Notes: generated by a model not told the origin, from the sequence alone. 64,000 nt of DNA from Methylomonas koyamae (GCF_006483455.1 NZ_PPPU01000013.1:1-64000); one strand, 5' to 3'; shown: positions 45,969 through 55,856, counted from the first letter of the stretch. Made by a program: numbers and translations.

Positions 45969-46388
45969 ATGCCCAACAATTTGAAGATTGGTGACCTGGC
46001 CAAAATGGCAGGTTGTCAGGTGGTAACCATTCGTTACTATGAGCGGGAAGGCTTGCTGCCGGAACCAGCTCGGTCCGATGGCAACTACCGTTTGTACACC
46101 GGCAAGCACCTCGAGCAGCTTCACTTCATTCGCCATTGCCGATCGATGGAGATGACGCTTGAGGACATCCGGCTGTTACTCAGATTTCGGGATACGCCAG
46201 AAGAAAACTGTAGTGAAGTAGACGCCTTACTCGATCAGCATATCAGTGCTGTGGTCAACCGAATCGAGCAACTCCAATCACTGGAAAATCAGTTGAGAGA
46301 CTTACGTGGTCAATGCCGTAGTGCCCGAGCCGCCAAGGATTGTAGGATTCTGCAGAGCCTGTCTTCGGAAACAGACGGGCAAACATAA
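45969..46388 (+). CDS. cadR: Cd(II)/Pb(II)-responsive MerR-family regulator (CadR/PbrR)
   Basis: A 139-residue regulator. The winged helix (LKIGDLAKMAGCQVVTIRYYEREGLLPEP, described by position 5-33) is followed by a long dimer helix. Metal ligands are Cys81 (EENCSEVD), Cys116 (GQCRS) and Cys125 (KDC); the 35-residue spacing between the first two is that of CadR/PbrR. It is divergent from the CDF gene with a 19-base-spacer promoter between. It would activate the CDF pump on Cd, Pb or Zn. Confidence 0.88.
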   Translation: MPNNLKIGDLAKMAGCQVVTIRYYEREGLLPEPARSDGNYRLYTGKHLEQLHFIRHCRSMEMTLEDIRLLLRFRDTPEENCSEVDALLDQHISAVVNRIEQLQSLENQLRDLRGQCRSARAAKDCRILQSLSSETDGQT

Positions 46389-46574
46389 CGATGATGTAAC
46401 GACTTGGCTTTTAGTGCCCCACCCAGAATGCTAGTGAGCCCGAACAACCATTTTTGGTGTCAGATTGAGCCAGCCGTCATTCAAGATAATCTTCAGGGTT
46501 ATTTGCAAACAGCTGATGATTGGAAAAATTGGGGGCAAAATATAAAACCACCCGTCAACTTTTGGCTCTATGAA

Positions 46575-46970
46575 ATGTCGCCTTTAAACATCGGCAAACT
46601 TGCCAAGCATACCGAAGTCACCATTGAGACTATCCGCCACTATCAACGTATTGGTTTACTGACGGAACCAGAGAAACCCCAGGATGGCTACCGATGTTAT
46701 TCAGATGATGCGATTACTCGAATCCGGTTCATCAAACGCGCTCAACAGGCCGGATTTACCTTAAAAGAAATTGCCACCCTACTAGCCCTTGATGGGGCGC
46801 ACTGTGCTGATGTTCGACAATTTGCCGAGCAAAAATACCAGCAGATCGATCAACAAATCAAGGATTTAACGACCCTCCGTCAGGTATTGGGAACGCTGGT
46901 CAACGACTGTCAGCAGACAACTTCGTCCGCGCGTTGCGCTATTCTCGATGCGTTTAGCGATGATGCATAA
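46575..46970 (+). CDS. merR: Mercury-responsive MerR regulator
   Basis: A 131-residue regulator from the internal ATG (MSPLNIGKLAKHTEV), which gives a standard MerR length; a longer frame reaches 46404. The Hg(II) ligands Cys77 (GAHCADV), Cys112 (NDCQQ) and Cys121 (SARCAI) have the 35 and 9 residue spacings of classic MerR. Unlike Tn21 and Tn501, merR here lies upstream of merT in the same direction rather than divergent. It is 110 bases from merT, with the mer promoter between. Confidence 0.88.
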   Translation: MSPLNIGKLAKHTEVTIETIRHYQRIGLLTEPEKPQDGYRCYSDDAITRIRFIKRAQQAGFTLKEIATLLALDGAHCADVRQFAEQKYQQIDQQIKDLTTLRQVLGTLVNDCQQTTSSARCAILDAFSDDA

Positions 46971-47007
46971 ACCCAACCCTGATTTTAAGTAAGACCCCAC
47001 TGCCCAC

Positions 47008-47038
47008 TTGACTCTGTGCTAAGCAACAGGGTTTAGAC
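47008..47038 (+). promoter_or_regulatory. mer promoter with 19-base spacer
   Basis: TTGACT (47008-47013) and TTAGAC (47033-47038) are 19 bases apart, with an imperfect dyad CTCTGT/ACAGGG inside the spacer. This is the arrangement on which MerR acts. It drives merT, merP and the metallochaperone gene. Confidence 0.75.
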
Positions 47039-47079
47039 TTCTTACCAACATTGGTAATTGTTTGGTTGAGGAGATTCGG

Positions 47080-47448
47080 ATGAAAACAGACCCTGAAACA
47101 CCTATTAACTCCCCGTCATGGTTAGGTATCGGCGCCATATTGGCCGCTATAGGGGCTTCGGCCTGTTGTGTCGGGCCATTTTTGCTGTTGTCATTGGGTA
47201 TTGGCGGTGCGTGGATCAGCACGTTGACGGCGCTGGAACCGGCCCGGCCATTTTTTATTGTCCTGACCCTGATACTTGTAGGGCTCGGCTATCGAAAACT
47301 CTATCTAACGCCTGATCGCTGTGCGGTAGGTGAAATCTGCTCCACAACCGACAACCAACGCCAACAGCGCCTACTGTTTTGGCTGGGTTCCGCATTCATT
47401 TTGATGCTGCTGGCTTTTCCCTGGGTAGCGCCTTTTTTCATGGCTTGA
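47080..47448 (+). CDS. merT: Mercuric transport protein MerT
   Basis: A 122-residue inner membrane protein with three helices. The first carries the Hg-transferring pair in GASACCVGPFLLLSLG. A cytoplasmic-side loop has a second pair, DRCAVGEIC. The start chosen has GAGGAG 7 bases upstream. It takes Hg(II) from MerP and passes it to the cytoplasm, where a reductase or other thiol protein is needed. Confidence 0.9.
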   Translation: MKTDPETPINSPSWLGIGAILAAIGASACCVGPFLLLSLGIGGAWISTLTALEPARPFFIVLTLILVGLGYRKLYLTPDRCAVGEICSTTDNQRQQRLLFWLGSAFILMLLAFPWVAPFFMA

Positions 47449-47460
47449 GATAATTCCGAT

Positions 47461-47790
47461 ATGACCATTAAATCCGGATTAATACTGATAAGTTTGTTGT
47501 TACCAGCCACCTTGTTGATGCCAGTGGCCTATGCTGAAACTACAGAGGCACTGCCAAACCAACAACAAACGGTGACACTGAAGTTAGAGAATGTAACCTG
47601 CGCCATGTGCACAGTCACCATTAAGAACGCCTTGCAGAAAGTCGAAGGTGTGCAAAAAGTGACTGTCGATTACGATACCAAAACGGCCGTGGTTATTTTC
47701 GACAGTCACAAAACCAATAGCGCCGCCTTGATCAAAGCCACGACGGACGCCGGTTATCCGGGCTCTTTGCTCACACCTATTAGCCAATAA
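47461..47790 (+). CDS. merP: Periplasmic mercury-binding protein MerP
   Basis: A 109-residue protein with a signal peptide (LILISLLLPATLLMPVAYA) and a single HMA domain: NVTCAMCTVTIKNALQKVEGV holds the Cys-x-x-Cys, followed by VTVDYDTKTAVVIFD. It would scavenge Hg(II) in the periplasm and hand it to MerT. It is 12 bases downstream of merT. Confidence 0.88.
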   Translation: MTIKSGLILISLLLPATLLMPVAYAETTEALPNQQQTVTLKLENVTCAMCTVTIKNALQKVEGVQKVTVDYDTKTAVVIFDSHKTNSAALIKATTDAGYPGSLLTPISQ

Positions 47791-47807
47791 GGCCGAGGAT
47801 AGCGTCT

Positions 47808-48260
47808 ATGTCTGATTGTTGCTGCCCCACCAAGTCATCCGCCAAGACCCAACAGATTTGTCCTGAATGCGGTTCTGCGTGCAAAAGCGTCGGCATGCCT
47901 ACGTTGTACCATCAGGTACGATTTCCCGAAAATCAGTCAATCGTCATTGACAGCTATTATTTTTGCCCGACAAAAACATGTTCGATTGCTTACTTTGCCT
48001 ACGCCGGCGGCACCATTCCCAAACAGCACTTACGAAGCTATCAAGCGATTCAGAACGACGCGCTTTGTTACTGTTTTGACATAGACTCCGAGCAGTATTT
48101 ATCGGCATTAAAAAATCGACGGGCAGAACCGATCAAAGGTTTCGTCATGCAACGTACCAAATCCGGCGAATGCGCCTGCGAAATCAGGAATCCGTCAGGC
48201 CAGTGCTGTTTGGCCAACTTCAAGAGTTTTGAAAATGAGCACAATACAGATGTCAAATGA
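47808..48260 (+). CDS. Putative iron-sulphur/metal-binding metallochaperone (CopZ N-domain-like)
   Basis: A 150-residue Cys-rich protein. The N-terminus MSDCCCPTKSS and ICPECGSACKSVG form zinc-type clusters. CPTKTCSIAYFAY and ALCYCFDID look like a BFD-type [2Fe-2S] site, ending with GECACEIRNPSGQCC. This matches the family often found after merT-merP and in CopZ of Archaeoglobus. It ends the mer operon. It could receive Hg or Cu in the cytoplasm. No merA is in the window. Confidence 0.7.
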   Translation: MSDCCCPTKSSAKTQQICPECGSACKSVGMPTLYHQVRFPENQSIVIDSYYFCPTKTCSIAYFAYAGGTIPKQHLRSYQAIQNDALCYCFDIDSEQYLSALKNRRAEPIKGFVMQRTKSGECACEIRNPSGQCCLANFKSFENEHNTDVK

Positions 48261-48302
48261 TCGCTATAAACCAGCCGTTCGGGGAACTGATTTTTGAATT
48301 TT

Positions 48303-48520
48303 TCACAGACCGCTTTTGGCCGTTTGGTTGAGGTCGCCAACGGCTGCTTTGCAGCCCTCCCGTTCGCAGAATCTGGCTTTGGCTGACTGGCCGGTTTGGA
48401 GAAGCGCGACAGGCCGTTTTGGGTCGGTTTGGCTCGGTGACGAACGGCAGCTTTCGGGTATCGGAATTCAATGACGGCTTCCGGGCGATGAATTTGATAA
48501 GCTGACTGTCATCAGGTGTT
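48303..48520 (+). repeat. Diverged repeat copy A
   Basis: About 215 bases sharing an ordered set of words with 50928-51135: GGTTGAGG, CCGGTTTGGAGAA, TTGGGTCGGTTT, GTGACGA, CTTTCGGG, ATCGGAATT. The copies are in the same orientation on either side of the IS91-type element. No coding sense. Confidence 0.75.
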
Positions 48521-48885
48521 AAGGGTTGTCGGATGCCTGCCCTTCACTGCGTAACGGTACTGCTGTGACAAACCGCCGAGGGCAGGCGTCGGACAAGCCC
48601 CGAGGGAGGAAACCGCGGGCCACATAGCAGGGAGTTAGCAGGGATGAACGGCTATGGGGATTTGAATGGTGAGTCTGGTTTTATTCTGATTAAGCCATGG
48701 ATTTGCAAGATCATGATAGGGCTTCAAGCGTGGTTGGCGAAGACGATAATGACCAATCGGATTGCTTTTTTGTGACGTTAGAAGGTGATCATTAAGGATT
48801 TTCAGCCCTCTGGCCAAGCGTTTCCGTATCGGCTTTGGCCGACGAAGTTTGGGTGGGTAGCTCCAGCTTGGGCAGGCGTGTTGGC

Positions 48886-49917
48886 TCATGGCACAGGACC
48901 CTGTGGCGGTGGCGCCCGAATCAACGGTTTGCGCGCCAAGATTTCGATGATCATCATGGCCGCCCCGCAATCCGGACAGACGAAGGTTGGCGGGGGTGTT
49001 CTTTCCAGTGCGTCCGCTTTCGTTTCCGTGGGTTCTGGTACCACCTGCAGCAACTCACGGGCTCTGGCTAGATGATCTCTCCGCCCGCCATTGGCCAGCA
49101 AGCCCACATGGCGAATGCGGTGAAAACCGCTGGGCAGGACATGCAGCAAAAATCGCCGGATAAACTCGTCCGGACTGAGGGTCATGGTTTTCTGCCGCGT
49201 CCTACCTTTGGCCCGATAGTCTTTCCAACGAAAGGTAACGCCACGTTCATCCATCGCGAGCAGTCGTGAATTGGCAATGGCCACACGATGGGTATAGCGT
49301 GATAGATAAGCCAATACCGCTTCGGGGCCTGCAAACGGACGTTTGGCATAAACCACCCATTCGCATTTTCGCAGCGGTGCGAGCCAGTCGGCACCGTCCA
49401 GTGACAAGCCGCCGCCCGGCACGATGCCATGCACGTGCGGATGATGGGTTAAGGCTGATCCCCAAGTATGCAGCACCAGGGTGGCGCCGATCTGTGCGCC
49501 CAGATGTTTCGGATCGGCGGCAATGGTGCGTAAGATTTCCGCCGCGATCTCGAACAACAAGCCATAGAGGATGGTTTTATTGTAATAGGCGATGGCGCTG
49601 ATCGGTGCCGGCACCGTAAATACCACATGCTAATACTCGACCGGCAGCAGATCGGCCTGCCGGGCGTCGAGCCAGCGTTTGGCCGCGCTGGCCTGGCACT
49701 TCGGGCAATGCCGGTTACGGCAGGAGTTGTAGGCGATGTCTTGATGCTGGCAAGCCGGACAGCACAACACATGCCCACCCAATGTCGCGGTGCGGCACTG
49801 TTCAATGGCGGACATGACTTTCAGCTGGCCCAGACTTAAGTGAGCCTGCTGAGCTTGTCGCCAAGCGGGACCGTGGGCGCGGAAAATATCCGCGACCTCA
49901 AGCGCAAGCCGCCTCAT
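48886..49917 (-). pseudogene. IS91-family HUH transposase with in-frame TAG
   Basis: Reading from 49917 the N-terminal zinc domain is intact (CCPACQHQDIAYNSCRNRHCPKC), then LLPVEY is followed by an in-frame TAG at about 49629-49627, and the same frame continues HVVFTVPAPISAIAYYN. Later come the HUH-like HPHVHGIVPGGG, the catalytic Tyr region YLSRYTHRVAI and a C-terminal CPDCGAAMM. One base change explains the stop, where relatives have Tyr. About 343 codons overall. Inactive unless the stop is read through. Confidence 0.85.
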
Positions 49918-49929
49918 GGGCGTGCTCGA

Positions 49930-50805
49930 CTACATTAACGGCAAAGTCTCGATCGGACTGACGACCTCCCGCAGAATATCGGTGGCCACCTGCGCATACA
50001 ATGCCGTGGTCTCCAGTTTCTTGTGGCCGAGCAATACCTGGATGACGCGAATATCGACCTTCTGCTCCAGCAAGTGCGTGGCGAAACTGTGCCGCAGCGT
50101 ATGCATCGATACCCGCTTGTCTATCCCCGCAGCCTCGGCGGCGGCATGGACGGCGCGGGTGAGTTGACGGGTGCTGAGCGGGTCGATAGGGTCCAGGCCC
50201 GGAAACAGCCAACCGCCTGGCAACATTTTGCCTTGGGCGTGCGCGAACTTCCACCAGGCGCGCAAACGCTCCAGTAACACCGGTGACAACATCGCATAGC
50301 GATCCTTGCTACCTTTACCCTGTTCGACGCGTAAAGTCATGCGCTGGCTATCGACGTCGCTGACCTTCAATGCCACCACCTCGCTGGCCCGTAAGCCGGC
50401 GCCGTACGCCACCGATAAGGCCGTTTGATGTTTGAGATTATCGGCGGCGGCGAGCAAGCGAGCCACCTCTTCGCGACTCAAGACCACCGGCAATTTACGT
50501 GGCTCATGCACTGCATGCATCTTGGCCATTAACTCTGGATGATCTAGCGTGTTGTCGAATAGAAACTTCAATCCCGTGAGATTGGCATTTAGGGAAATCG
50601 CCGAAATGCCGGAGTCAACCAAGTACAACTGATAACGGCGTAAATCTTCGGCACTCGCGGTATCCGGCGAACGCCCCAGAAACCTCGCAAATCGCTTCAC
50701 GACGCGAATATAACTGGCTTGGGTTTTTGGCGATAACTTGCGCATCCGCATATCGTCGATCATGCGTTGACGCAAGGGGCTGACGGGTTTATCTGTCGAG
50801 GTCAT
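49930..50805 (-). CDS. Tyrosine recombinase of the IS91-type element
   Basis: A 291-residue integrase. An N-terminal SAM-like domain (about 10-95: LSPKTQASYIRVVKRFARFLG) is followed by a catalytic domain with Arg in YGAGLRASEVVALKV, Lys in QGKGSKDRYAML, His-x-x-Arg in MHTLRHSFATHLL, His in LLGHKKLETTALYA and the nucleophile Tyr in the same stretch. It is 12 bases upstream of the transposase in the operon. Complete and probably active. Confidence 0.88.
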   Translation of the reverse strand: MTSTDKPVSPLRQRMIDDMRMRKLSPKTQASYIRVVKRFARFLGRSPDTASAEDLRRYQLYLVDSGISAISLNANLTGLKFLFDNTLDHPELMAKMHAVHEPRKLPVVLSREEVARLLAAADNLKHQTALSVAYGAGLRASEVVALKVSDVDSQRMTLRVEQGKGSKDRYAMLSPVLLERLRAWWKFAHAQGKMLPGGWLFPGLDPIDPLSTRQLTRAVHAAAEAAGIDKRVSMHTLRHSFATHLLEQKVDIRVIQVLLGHKKLETTALYAQVATDILREVVSPIETLPLM

Positions 50806-50927
50806 GACACGACTCCTATCCTGTACAAGGCGGATTGCCTCGTCGCTTGGATAGGAAAAACACAGGATATGCTGCCGATTATCCTCAGGATTGGCTACAC
50901 AGACTCCATAGCGCGTAGCGGTTTAGT

Positions 50928-51135
50928 CCGGTGGCCGATTGGTTGAGGCCACCACCGTCAGCTTTGTAGTCCTGCAGTTTGATGAATCGGTAATTCACTG
51001 AATGACCGGTTTGGAGAAACTCGATAGACGGGTTTGGGTCGGTTTAACTCAGTGACGACTGGCTGCTTTCGGGAATCGGAATTGAAGGACCGCTTGCAGG
51101 CGATCAATCTGAAGAGCCGACGGTCGCCAGGCGAC
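50928..51135 (+). repeat. Diverged repeat copy B
   Basis: Partner of 48303-48520 on the other side of the IS91-type element, same orientation, with the same ordered words. 51136-51511 beyond it shows no gene. Confidence 0.7.
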
Positions 51136-51511
51136 CCTTTTCCGCCAGTCGCGTTTCTCCAATATAGTCAGTCAAATTCCTAATCTTAAAATTGGATAAC
51201 TACAAAGCTACCCTTGGAATTTGGCCCAATCGACCATAATCCGCCGGCAAGGGTGGGCTATCCAGTGCAGAATACCTGAGAATTTCTACGATTCAGTCAA
51301 CTATTTGGTATCCGGCGAGCTGATTTTTACCGCGTTCCTAGAATTGGAGAAATTTGCGGTACTTATTTGCGTTTGCTAATTCAGACATCCATAAAGTTCT
51401 TAGAAAAGGCAGAACGTCGCATAAGTGAAAGAAATCGCCATCAACTGCATATCGCCGTCTAGTAAACTGTGCCAAATATAACGGTAAGTCTCGAATATTT
51501 GAATCTGCTGC

Positions 51512-54500
51512 ATGCTCATCACCCTGATCAACAACATCGCATTTCTGATTGCTCTGGTGACGACCGGGCAACTTGTCCTCAAGCGATTTCCCAATAACGC
51601 ACTGAATCGCCAGGTATTGCTAGGACTTTTGTTTGGCGGCGTGACCTTGTTAGGTATGCTCAATCCGGTGACTTTTGCTCCTGGACTGATTTTTGATGGC
51701 CGTTCTATCGTGCTGTTAGTAGCTGGCGTTGTGGGAGGCGCAATTACTGCCGCGATTGCGGCGATCATGGCCGCGATTTATCGCTATAACCTGGGCGGCA
51801 TCGGGGCGCCAGTTGGGCTCGTTATCATAGTATTGTCCAGCTTGTTGGGTGTGCTAGCACGACAATGGTGGTTGCAACGTCAAGTGCCTCCGTCAATGCT
51901 GGAATATCTGGCCTTGGCTGTTCTGCTGCAGCTAGTACAACTAGCTGCATTCACGCAGATTCCCGATCAAGTGGGCTTTCCCTTCATTGAACAAGCTTGG
52001 TGGGTACTCTTGTTGCTTTATCCTCCAGCCACTATGCTTTTGTGTCAGATATTCCGCGACCAGGAGCAGCAACTGGAAAATCAGCGGGAATTACAAGCCG
52101 CGCAAGAAGCAGCAATGCGAGAGCGGTCCATGCTGCGCACGCTCATTGACACGCTCCCGAATTTGATCTGGTTGAAAGATTCCAAGGGCATCTATCTAGC
52201 CTGCAATTATCGATTCGAGCAATTCTTTGGCGCTGACGAGCGAGATATTGTCGGCAAGACGGATTACGACTTCGTCGACAAGGAGCTTGGCGATTTTTTT
52301 CGTGCCAACGATCACGCTGCAATGGAAAAGAACGGCCCTTCGGTCAATGAAGAGGAAATCACATTTGCGACTGATGGTCACCGCGAGTTGTTGCAGACCA
52401 TCAAGATACCGATGCGTGACGACAATGGCCAACTCATCGGCATTCTCGGTATCGGAAGTGACATCACTCAGCGAAATAAAGCAGAACGTGCTTTAGAAAA
52501 CAGCGAAAAGCAACTTCGCTTTGTCCTTGAAGGCGCGGAACTCGGTTTTTGGGATTGGGACATCGCGGCTGGCACGGTTTCTCGCAACGAGCGATGGGCG
52601 ACGATGTTGGGGTATAGCCATCAAGAGATCCAACAGACCACCCAACAATGGACGGATTTCATCCACCCAGATGATCGTAGTCGGGCGTGGGATTCGATCA
52701 ACGCCGTTCTTGAAGGTCGTTCGAGCAAGCACCGACTCGAATATCGCATGCTAAGCAAGGACGGCAGCGTCATCTGGATTCTCGACCAAGCTAACGTGAT
52801 GCTCCGCGATGCAGAAGGCAAGCCGTTGCGCATGTGCGGCACACACACCGACATTACCCCTCGCAAACAGGCTGAGGAAGTGCTGCGGAAAAGCGAAGCA
52901 AGGTTTCGTTCGTTGTATAACAATATGACCGAGGGGGTTGCGCTCCACCAACTCGTGCGCGATGAGTCAGGACAGCCAGTCGACTATATTATTCTTGATG
53001 TCAACCCGGCATTCGCAACGCATACCGAGTTGAGCATAAAGGATGTGATCGGAAAAACTGCCACGCAAGTCTACGGCCGTGTGCCCTATCTCGATCAGTA
53101 CGCGCAAGTCGCAACCTCAGGGCAACCCTCGCAATTCGAGACCTATTTCTCGCCTCTCGGCAAGACCTTTTCCATTTCCGCGGTTTCTCCAGCGCCTGAC
53201 CAATTTGCCACTATCTTTCATAATATTAGCGAACGCGTTCGACTTGAAAAGGCTCTGCGACAAGCCTCGGAACGGTTCCAAGCGATCATTGAGGCGTCAC
53301 CCATCCCTATGGCGATAAACGACGATGCGCTGAATATTACCTATTTAAATGGGGCATTCATTCGCACTTTTGGCTATACGTTGAGCGATATTCCCACAGT
53401 CGCCGATTGGTGGCCAAAAGCCTATCCCGACCCCGCTTATCGGACGCAAGTTCAACACGACTGGCAAGATCACATCGATGCCGTTTTACGGAAAGGGGAT
53501 AAATTTAAGCCGCTAGAAGTAAAAATTAACACCCGATGGGGTGATGCCCGTATCGCTTTGGTTGCGGCCACTAAACTGCCGGAGGGACTCGATGAAGTTC
53601 ATTTGGTGACGCTGATCGATATTACTGATGTCCGGCGATCTGAGGATGCCCTGCGAGCAAGCGAAGAGCGTTTCCGAAGACTTCACGAGAGCCTGAGTGA
53701 TGCCTATGCCCAGGTTGATATGTCAGGCAAAATTACGGATTGGAACCACGCCTTTCAGGAGATGATCGGCTATTCGGCCGAGGCGATACCCACTTTGACC
53801 TACAAGCAAATAACGCCTGTAAAGTGGCATGCGTATGAATCCCGTATTCTGGAGGAACAGGTCATCGTCAATGGTCGATCGGAAGTCTATGAAAAGGAAT
53901 ACAGTCGCAATGACGGCACAATCATTCCGGTGGAACTCAGGACGTTCCTGCTTAGAGGAAAAAATGGTGACCCCGAGGCCATGTGGGCAATCATTCGAGA
54001 CATCACAGGCCGTAAGAAGAATGAAGAGAATCTCCGCATTGCGGCAGTGACCTTTCAGAGTCATGAAGGCATCATAATAACCGATGCCGATACCCATATT
54101 ATCCGCGTCAACAGAGCCTTCGAAGAGATAACGGGCTACTCCAAGGACGAGGTAATAGGCCAAAACCCACGGATATTTAAGTCCGGTCAACAAGATACCG
54201 TCTTTTACCAAGCCATGTGGTCAAGCTTGGACAAGAACGACCTATGGTCCGGTGAGATATGGGATAGACGCAAAAATGGTGAAATTTATCCCATCTTCAT
54301 AACAATCTCGGCTATCAGGGACGATCATGGAAAAGTGTCGAATTATGTCAGTGTGTTTACCGACATCAGCCTGCGTAAACAAACCGAAGAGGAAATCCAT
54401 CAACTTGCGTTTTTCGACCCACTAACCAGCCTCCCCAATCGCCGGCTGTTCTTGGACCGCTTGGCACAAGCGTTAGCGGCTAGCCAGCGGAGCGAACGTC

Positions 54501-55711
54501 ACGGGGCCTTGCTCATGCTTGACCTGGATCACTTCAAGAAAATTAACGACACTCTGGGGCATGCTGTCGGCGATGAATTGCTGTCTGAAGTGGGCCTGCG
54601 GCTGAGGAACTTAGTCCGAGAAGGAGACACAGTTGCCCGTTTGGGTGGTGACGAGTTTATCGTTGTGCTTGAGGGGCTGGACCGTCTTCCGATGGAGGCC
54701 GCAAGCCAAGCTGAAAACTTAGCTCAAAAGATTTTAGAGGCATTGGCAAAGCCCTATCGACTGAGTGAGAGGGAGTACCATAACTCGGCGAGTATTGGTA
54801 TTTGCCTATTCCTCGGGCATGTGGAGACTGAGACCGATATTGTCAAACATGCTGATGTGGCGTTATACGAAGCCAAAGCGGCCGGGCGAAATGCAATCCG
54901 GTTTTATGATCCAAAAACGCAAGATTTTTTGGATCATAGAACCGCGCTTGAGGCGGACTTACGTCATGCCCTTAAAAATCAGGAACTTCAGACTCATTAC
55001 CAGGTGCAAGTTGATGGCCATGGCCATTGTCTCGGTGCGGAAGTGCTGCTTCGCTGGCGGCATCCTACACGCGGCTTCGTGTATCCAGACCAATTTATAC
55101 CACTGGCCGAGGAGAGCGGGCTGATCGTACCGATAGGTTTATGGGTGCTGGAAACTGCTTGCGCGCAACTTGTTGCCTGGGCGGGCAATTCGTTAACTAG
55201 AAACCTGACGCTAGCGGTGAATGTCAGCGCCCGTCAGTTCAGCCAAACTGACTTTGTCGCTCAGGTTCGGAAGGTTTTGAATGATAGCGGCGTGAATCCG
55301 GCACGTGTCAAGTTGGAGTTAACGGAAAGCGTGGTTCTTGACAATGTTGAAGATGCCGTCAGAAAAATGCGGACGCTACAAGAGTCAGGTGTAACGTTTT
55401 CACTCGATGACTTCGGCACCGGACATTCTTCCCTGTCATACCTAAAGCGCCTGCCGTTGGAACAAATCAAGATCGACCGCTCTTTCGTTCGCGACATCGT
55501 AACGGACCCAAACGATGCTGCCATCGTCGATACCATCATTGCCATGAGCCGCACCCTAGGCCTGAATGTGATTGCGGAAGGCGTGGAGACAGAGGCGCAG
55601 CGAGATTTTCTCAGTAATCACGGCTGTGAAGCGTACCAAGGGTACCTGTTTGGTAAGCCAGTGGCACTTGACCAGTTTGAGGCTAGCTTAAAGAGACTGT
55701 TCGAGCAATAA
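51512..55711 (+). CDS. Membrane GGDEF/EAL protein with six PAS domains
   Basis: A 1399-residue cyclic-di-GMP protein. The N-terminal 5TM-LYT sensor (about 1-185) includes FAPGLIFDGRSIVLLVAG. Six PAS modules follow at about 205-325, 335-455, 465-585, 590-710, 715-840 and 845-960. The GGDEF domain (about 965-1130) has an intact RLGGDEFIVVLE. The EAL domain (about 1145-1395) has EVL (GAEVLLRW) in place of EAL, with ELTESVVLD and LDDFGTGHSSLSYLKRLP conserved. Both activities look possible. It may link membrane or redox signals to lifestyle. No regulator is adjacent. Confidence 0.9.
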   Translation: MLITLINNIAFLIALVTTGQLVLKRFPNNALNRQVLLGLLFGGVTLLGMLNPVTFAPGLIFDGRSIVLLVAGVVGGAITAAIAAIMAAIYRYNLGGIGAPVGLVIIVLSSLLGVLARQWWLQRQVPPSMLEYLALAVLLQLVQLAAFTQIPDQVGFPFIEQAWWVLLLLYPPATMLLCQIFRDQEQQLENQRELQAAQEAAMRERSMLRTLIDTLPNLIWLKDSKGIYLACNYRFEQFFGADERDIVGKTDYDFVDKELGDFFRANDHAAMEKNGPSVNEEEITFATDGHRELLQTIKIPMRDDNGQLIGILGIGSDITQRNKAERALENSEKQLRFVLEGAELGFWDWDIAAGTVSRNERWATMLGYSHQEIQQTTQQWTDFIHPDDRSRAWDSINAVLEGRSSKHRLEYRMLSKDGSVIWILDQANVMLRDAEGKPLRMCGTHTDITPRKQAEEVLRKSEARFRSLYNNMTEGVALHQLVRDESGQPVDYIILDVNPAFATHTELSIKDVIGKTATQVYGRVPYLDQYAQVATSGQPSQFETYFSPLGKTFSISAVSPAPDQFATIFHNISERVRLEKALRQASERFQAIIEASPIPMAINDDALNITYLNGAFIRTFGYTLSDIPTVADWWPKAYPDPAYRTQVQHDWQDHIDAVLRKGDKFKPLEVKINTRWGDARIALVAATKLPEGLDEVHLVTLIDITDVRRSEDALRASEERFRRLHESLSDAYAQVDMSGKITDWNHAFQEMIGYSAEAIPTLTYKQITPVKWHAYESRILEEQVIVNGRSEVYEKEYSRNDGTIIPVELRTFLLRGKNGDPEAMWAIIRDITGRKKNEENLRIAAVTFQSHEGIIITDADTHIIRVNRAFEEITGYSKDEVIGQNPRIFKSGQQDTVFYQAMWSSLDKNDLWSGEIWDRRKNGEIYPIFITISAIRDDHGKVSNYVSVFTDISLRKQTEEEIHQLAFFDPLTSLPNRRLFLDRLAQALAASQRSERHGALLMLDLDHFKKINDTLGHAVGDELLSEVGLRLRNLVREGDTVARLGGDEFIVVLEGLDRLPMEAASQAENLAQKILEALAKPYRLSEREYHNSASIGICLFLGHVETETDIVKHADVALYEAKAAGRNAIRFYDPKTQDFLDHRTALEADLRHALKNQELQTHYQVQVDGHGHCLGAEVLLRWRHPTRGFVYPDQFIPLAEESGLIVPIGLWVLETACAQLVAWAGNSLTRNLTLAVNVSARQFSQTDFVAQVRKVLNDSGVNPARVKLELTESVVLDNVEDAVRKMRTLQESGVTFSLDDFGTGHSSLSYLKRLPLEQIKIDRSFVRDIVTDPNDAAIVDTIIAMSRTLGLNVIAEGVETEAQRDFLSNHGCEAYQGYLFGKPVALDQFEASLKRLFEQ

Positions 55712-55856
55712 GGCAACATGAAGAGATGTTACCCATATAATGGTAACAAGCAAAAAGTTTTTTTGGGCCTAACCTGGCCTAATTTGCTCGCCAGTTACCG
55801 GACATTTGAACGGATCACCTGATGCCTTATCTATTAAAATTGGGTAATTTCCTAGC

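Larger units (their letters stand above)
48540..50870 (-). mobile_element. IS91-type element (ends approximate)
   Basis: Contains a broken Y2/HUH transposase and a tyrosine recombinase on the same strand, the usual content of one IS91 subgroup. IS91 elements move by rolling-circle replication and do not make target duplications or inverted ends, so the boundaries are only estimated from where the flanking repeats begin and end. Confidence 0.6.

Noticed and set aside
48835-49071. Plus-strand open frames opposite the IS91 transposase
   Set aside because: They are shadows of the transposase and show no family features.
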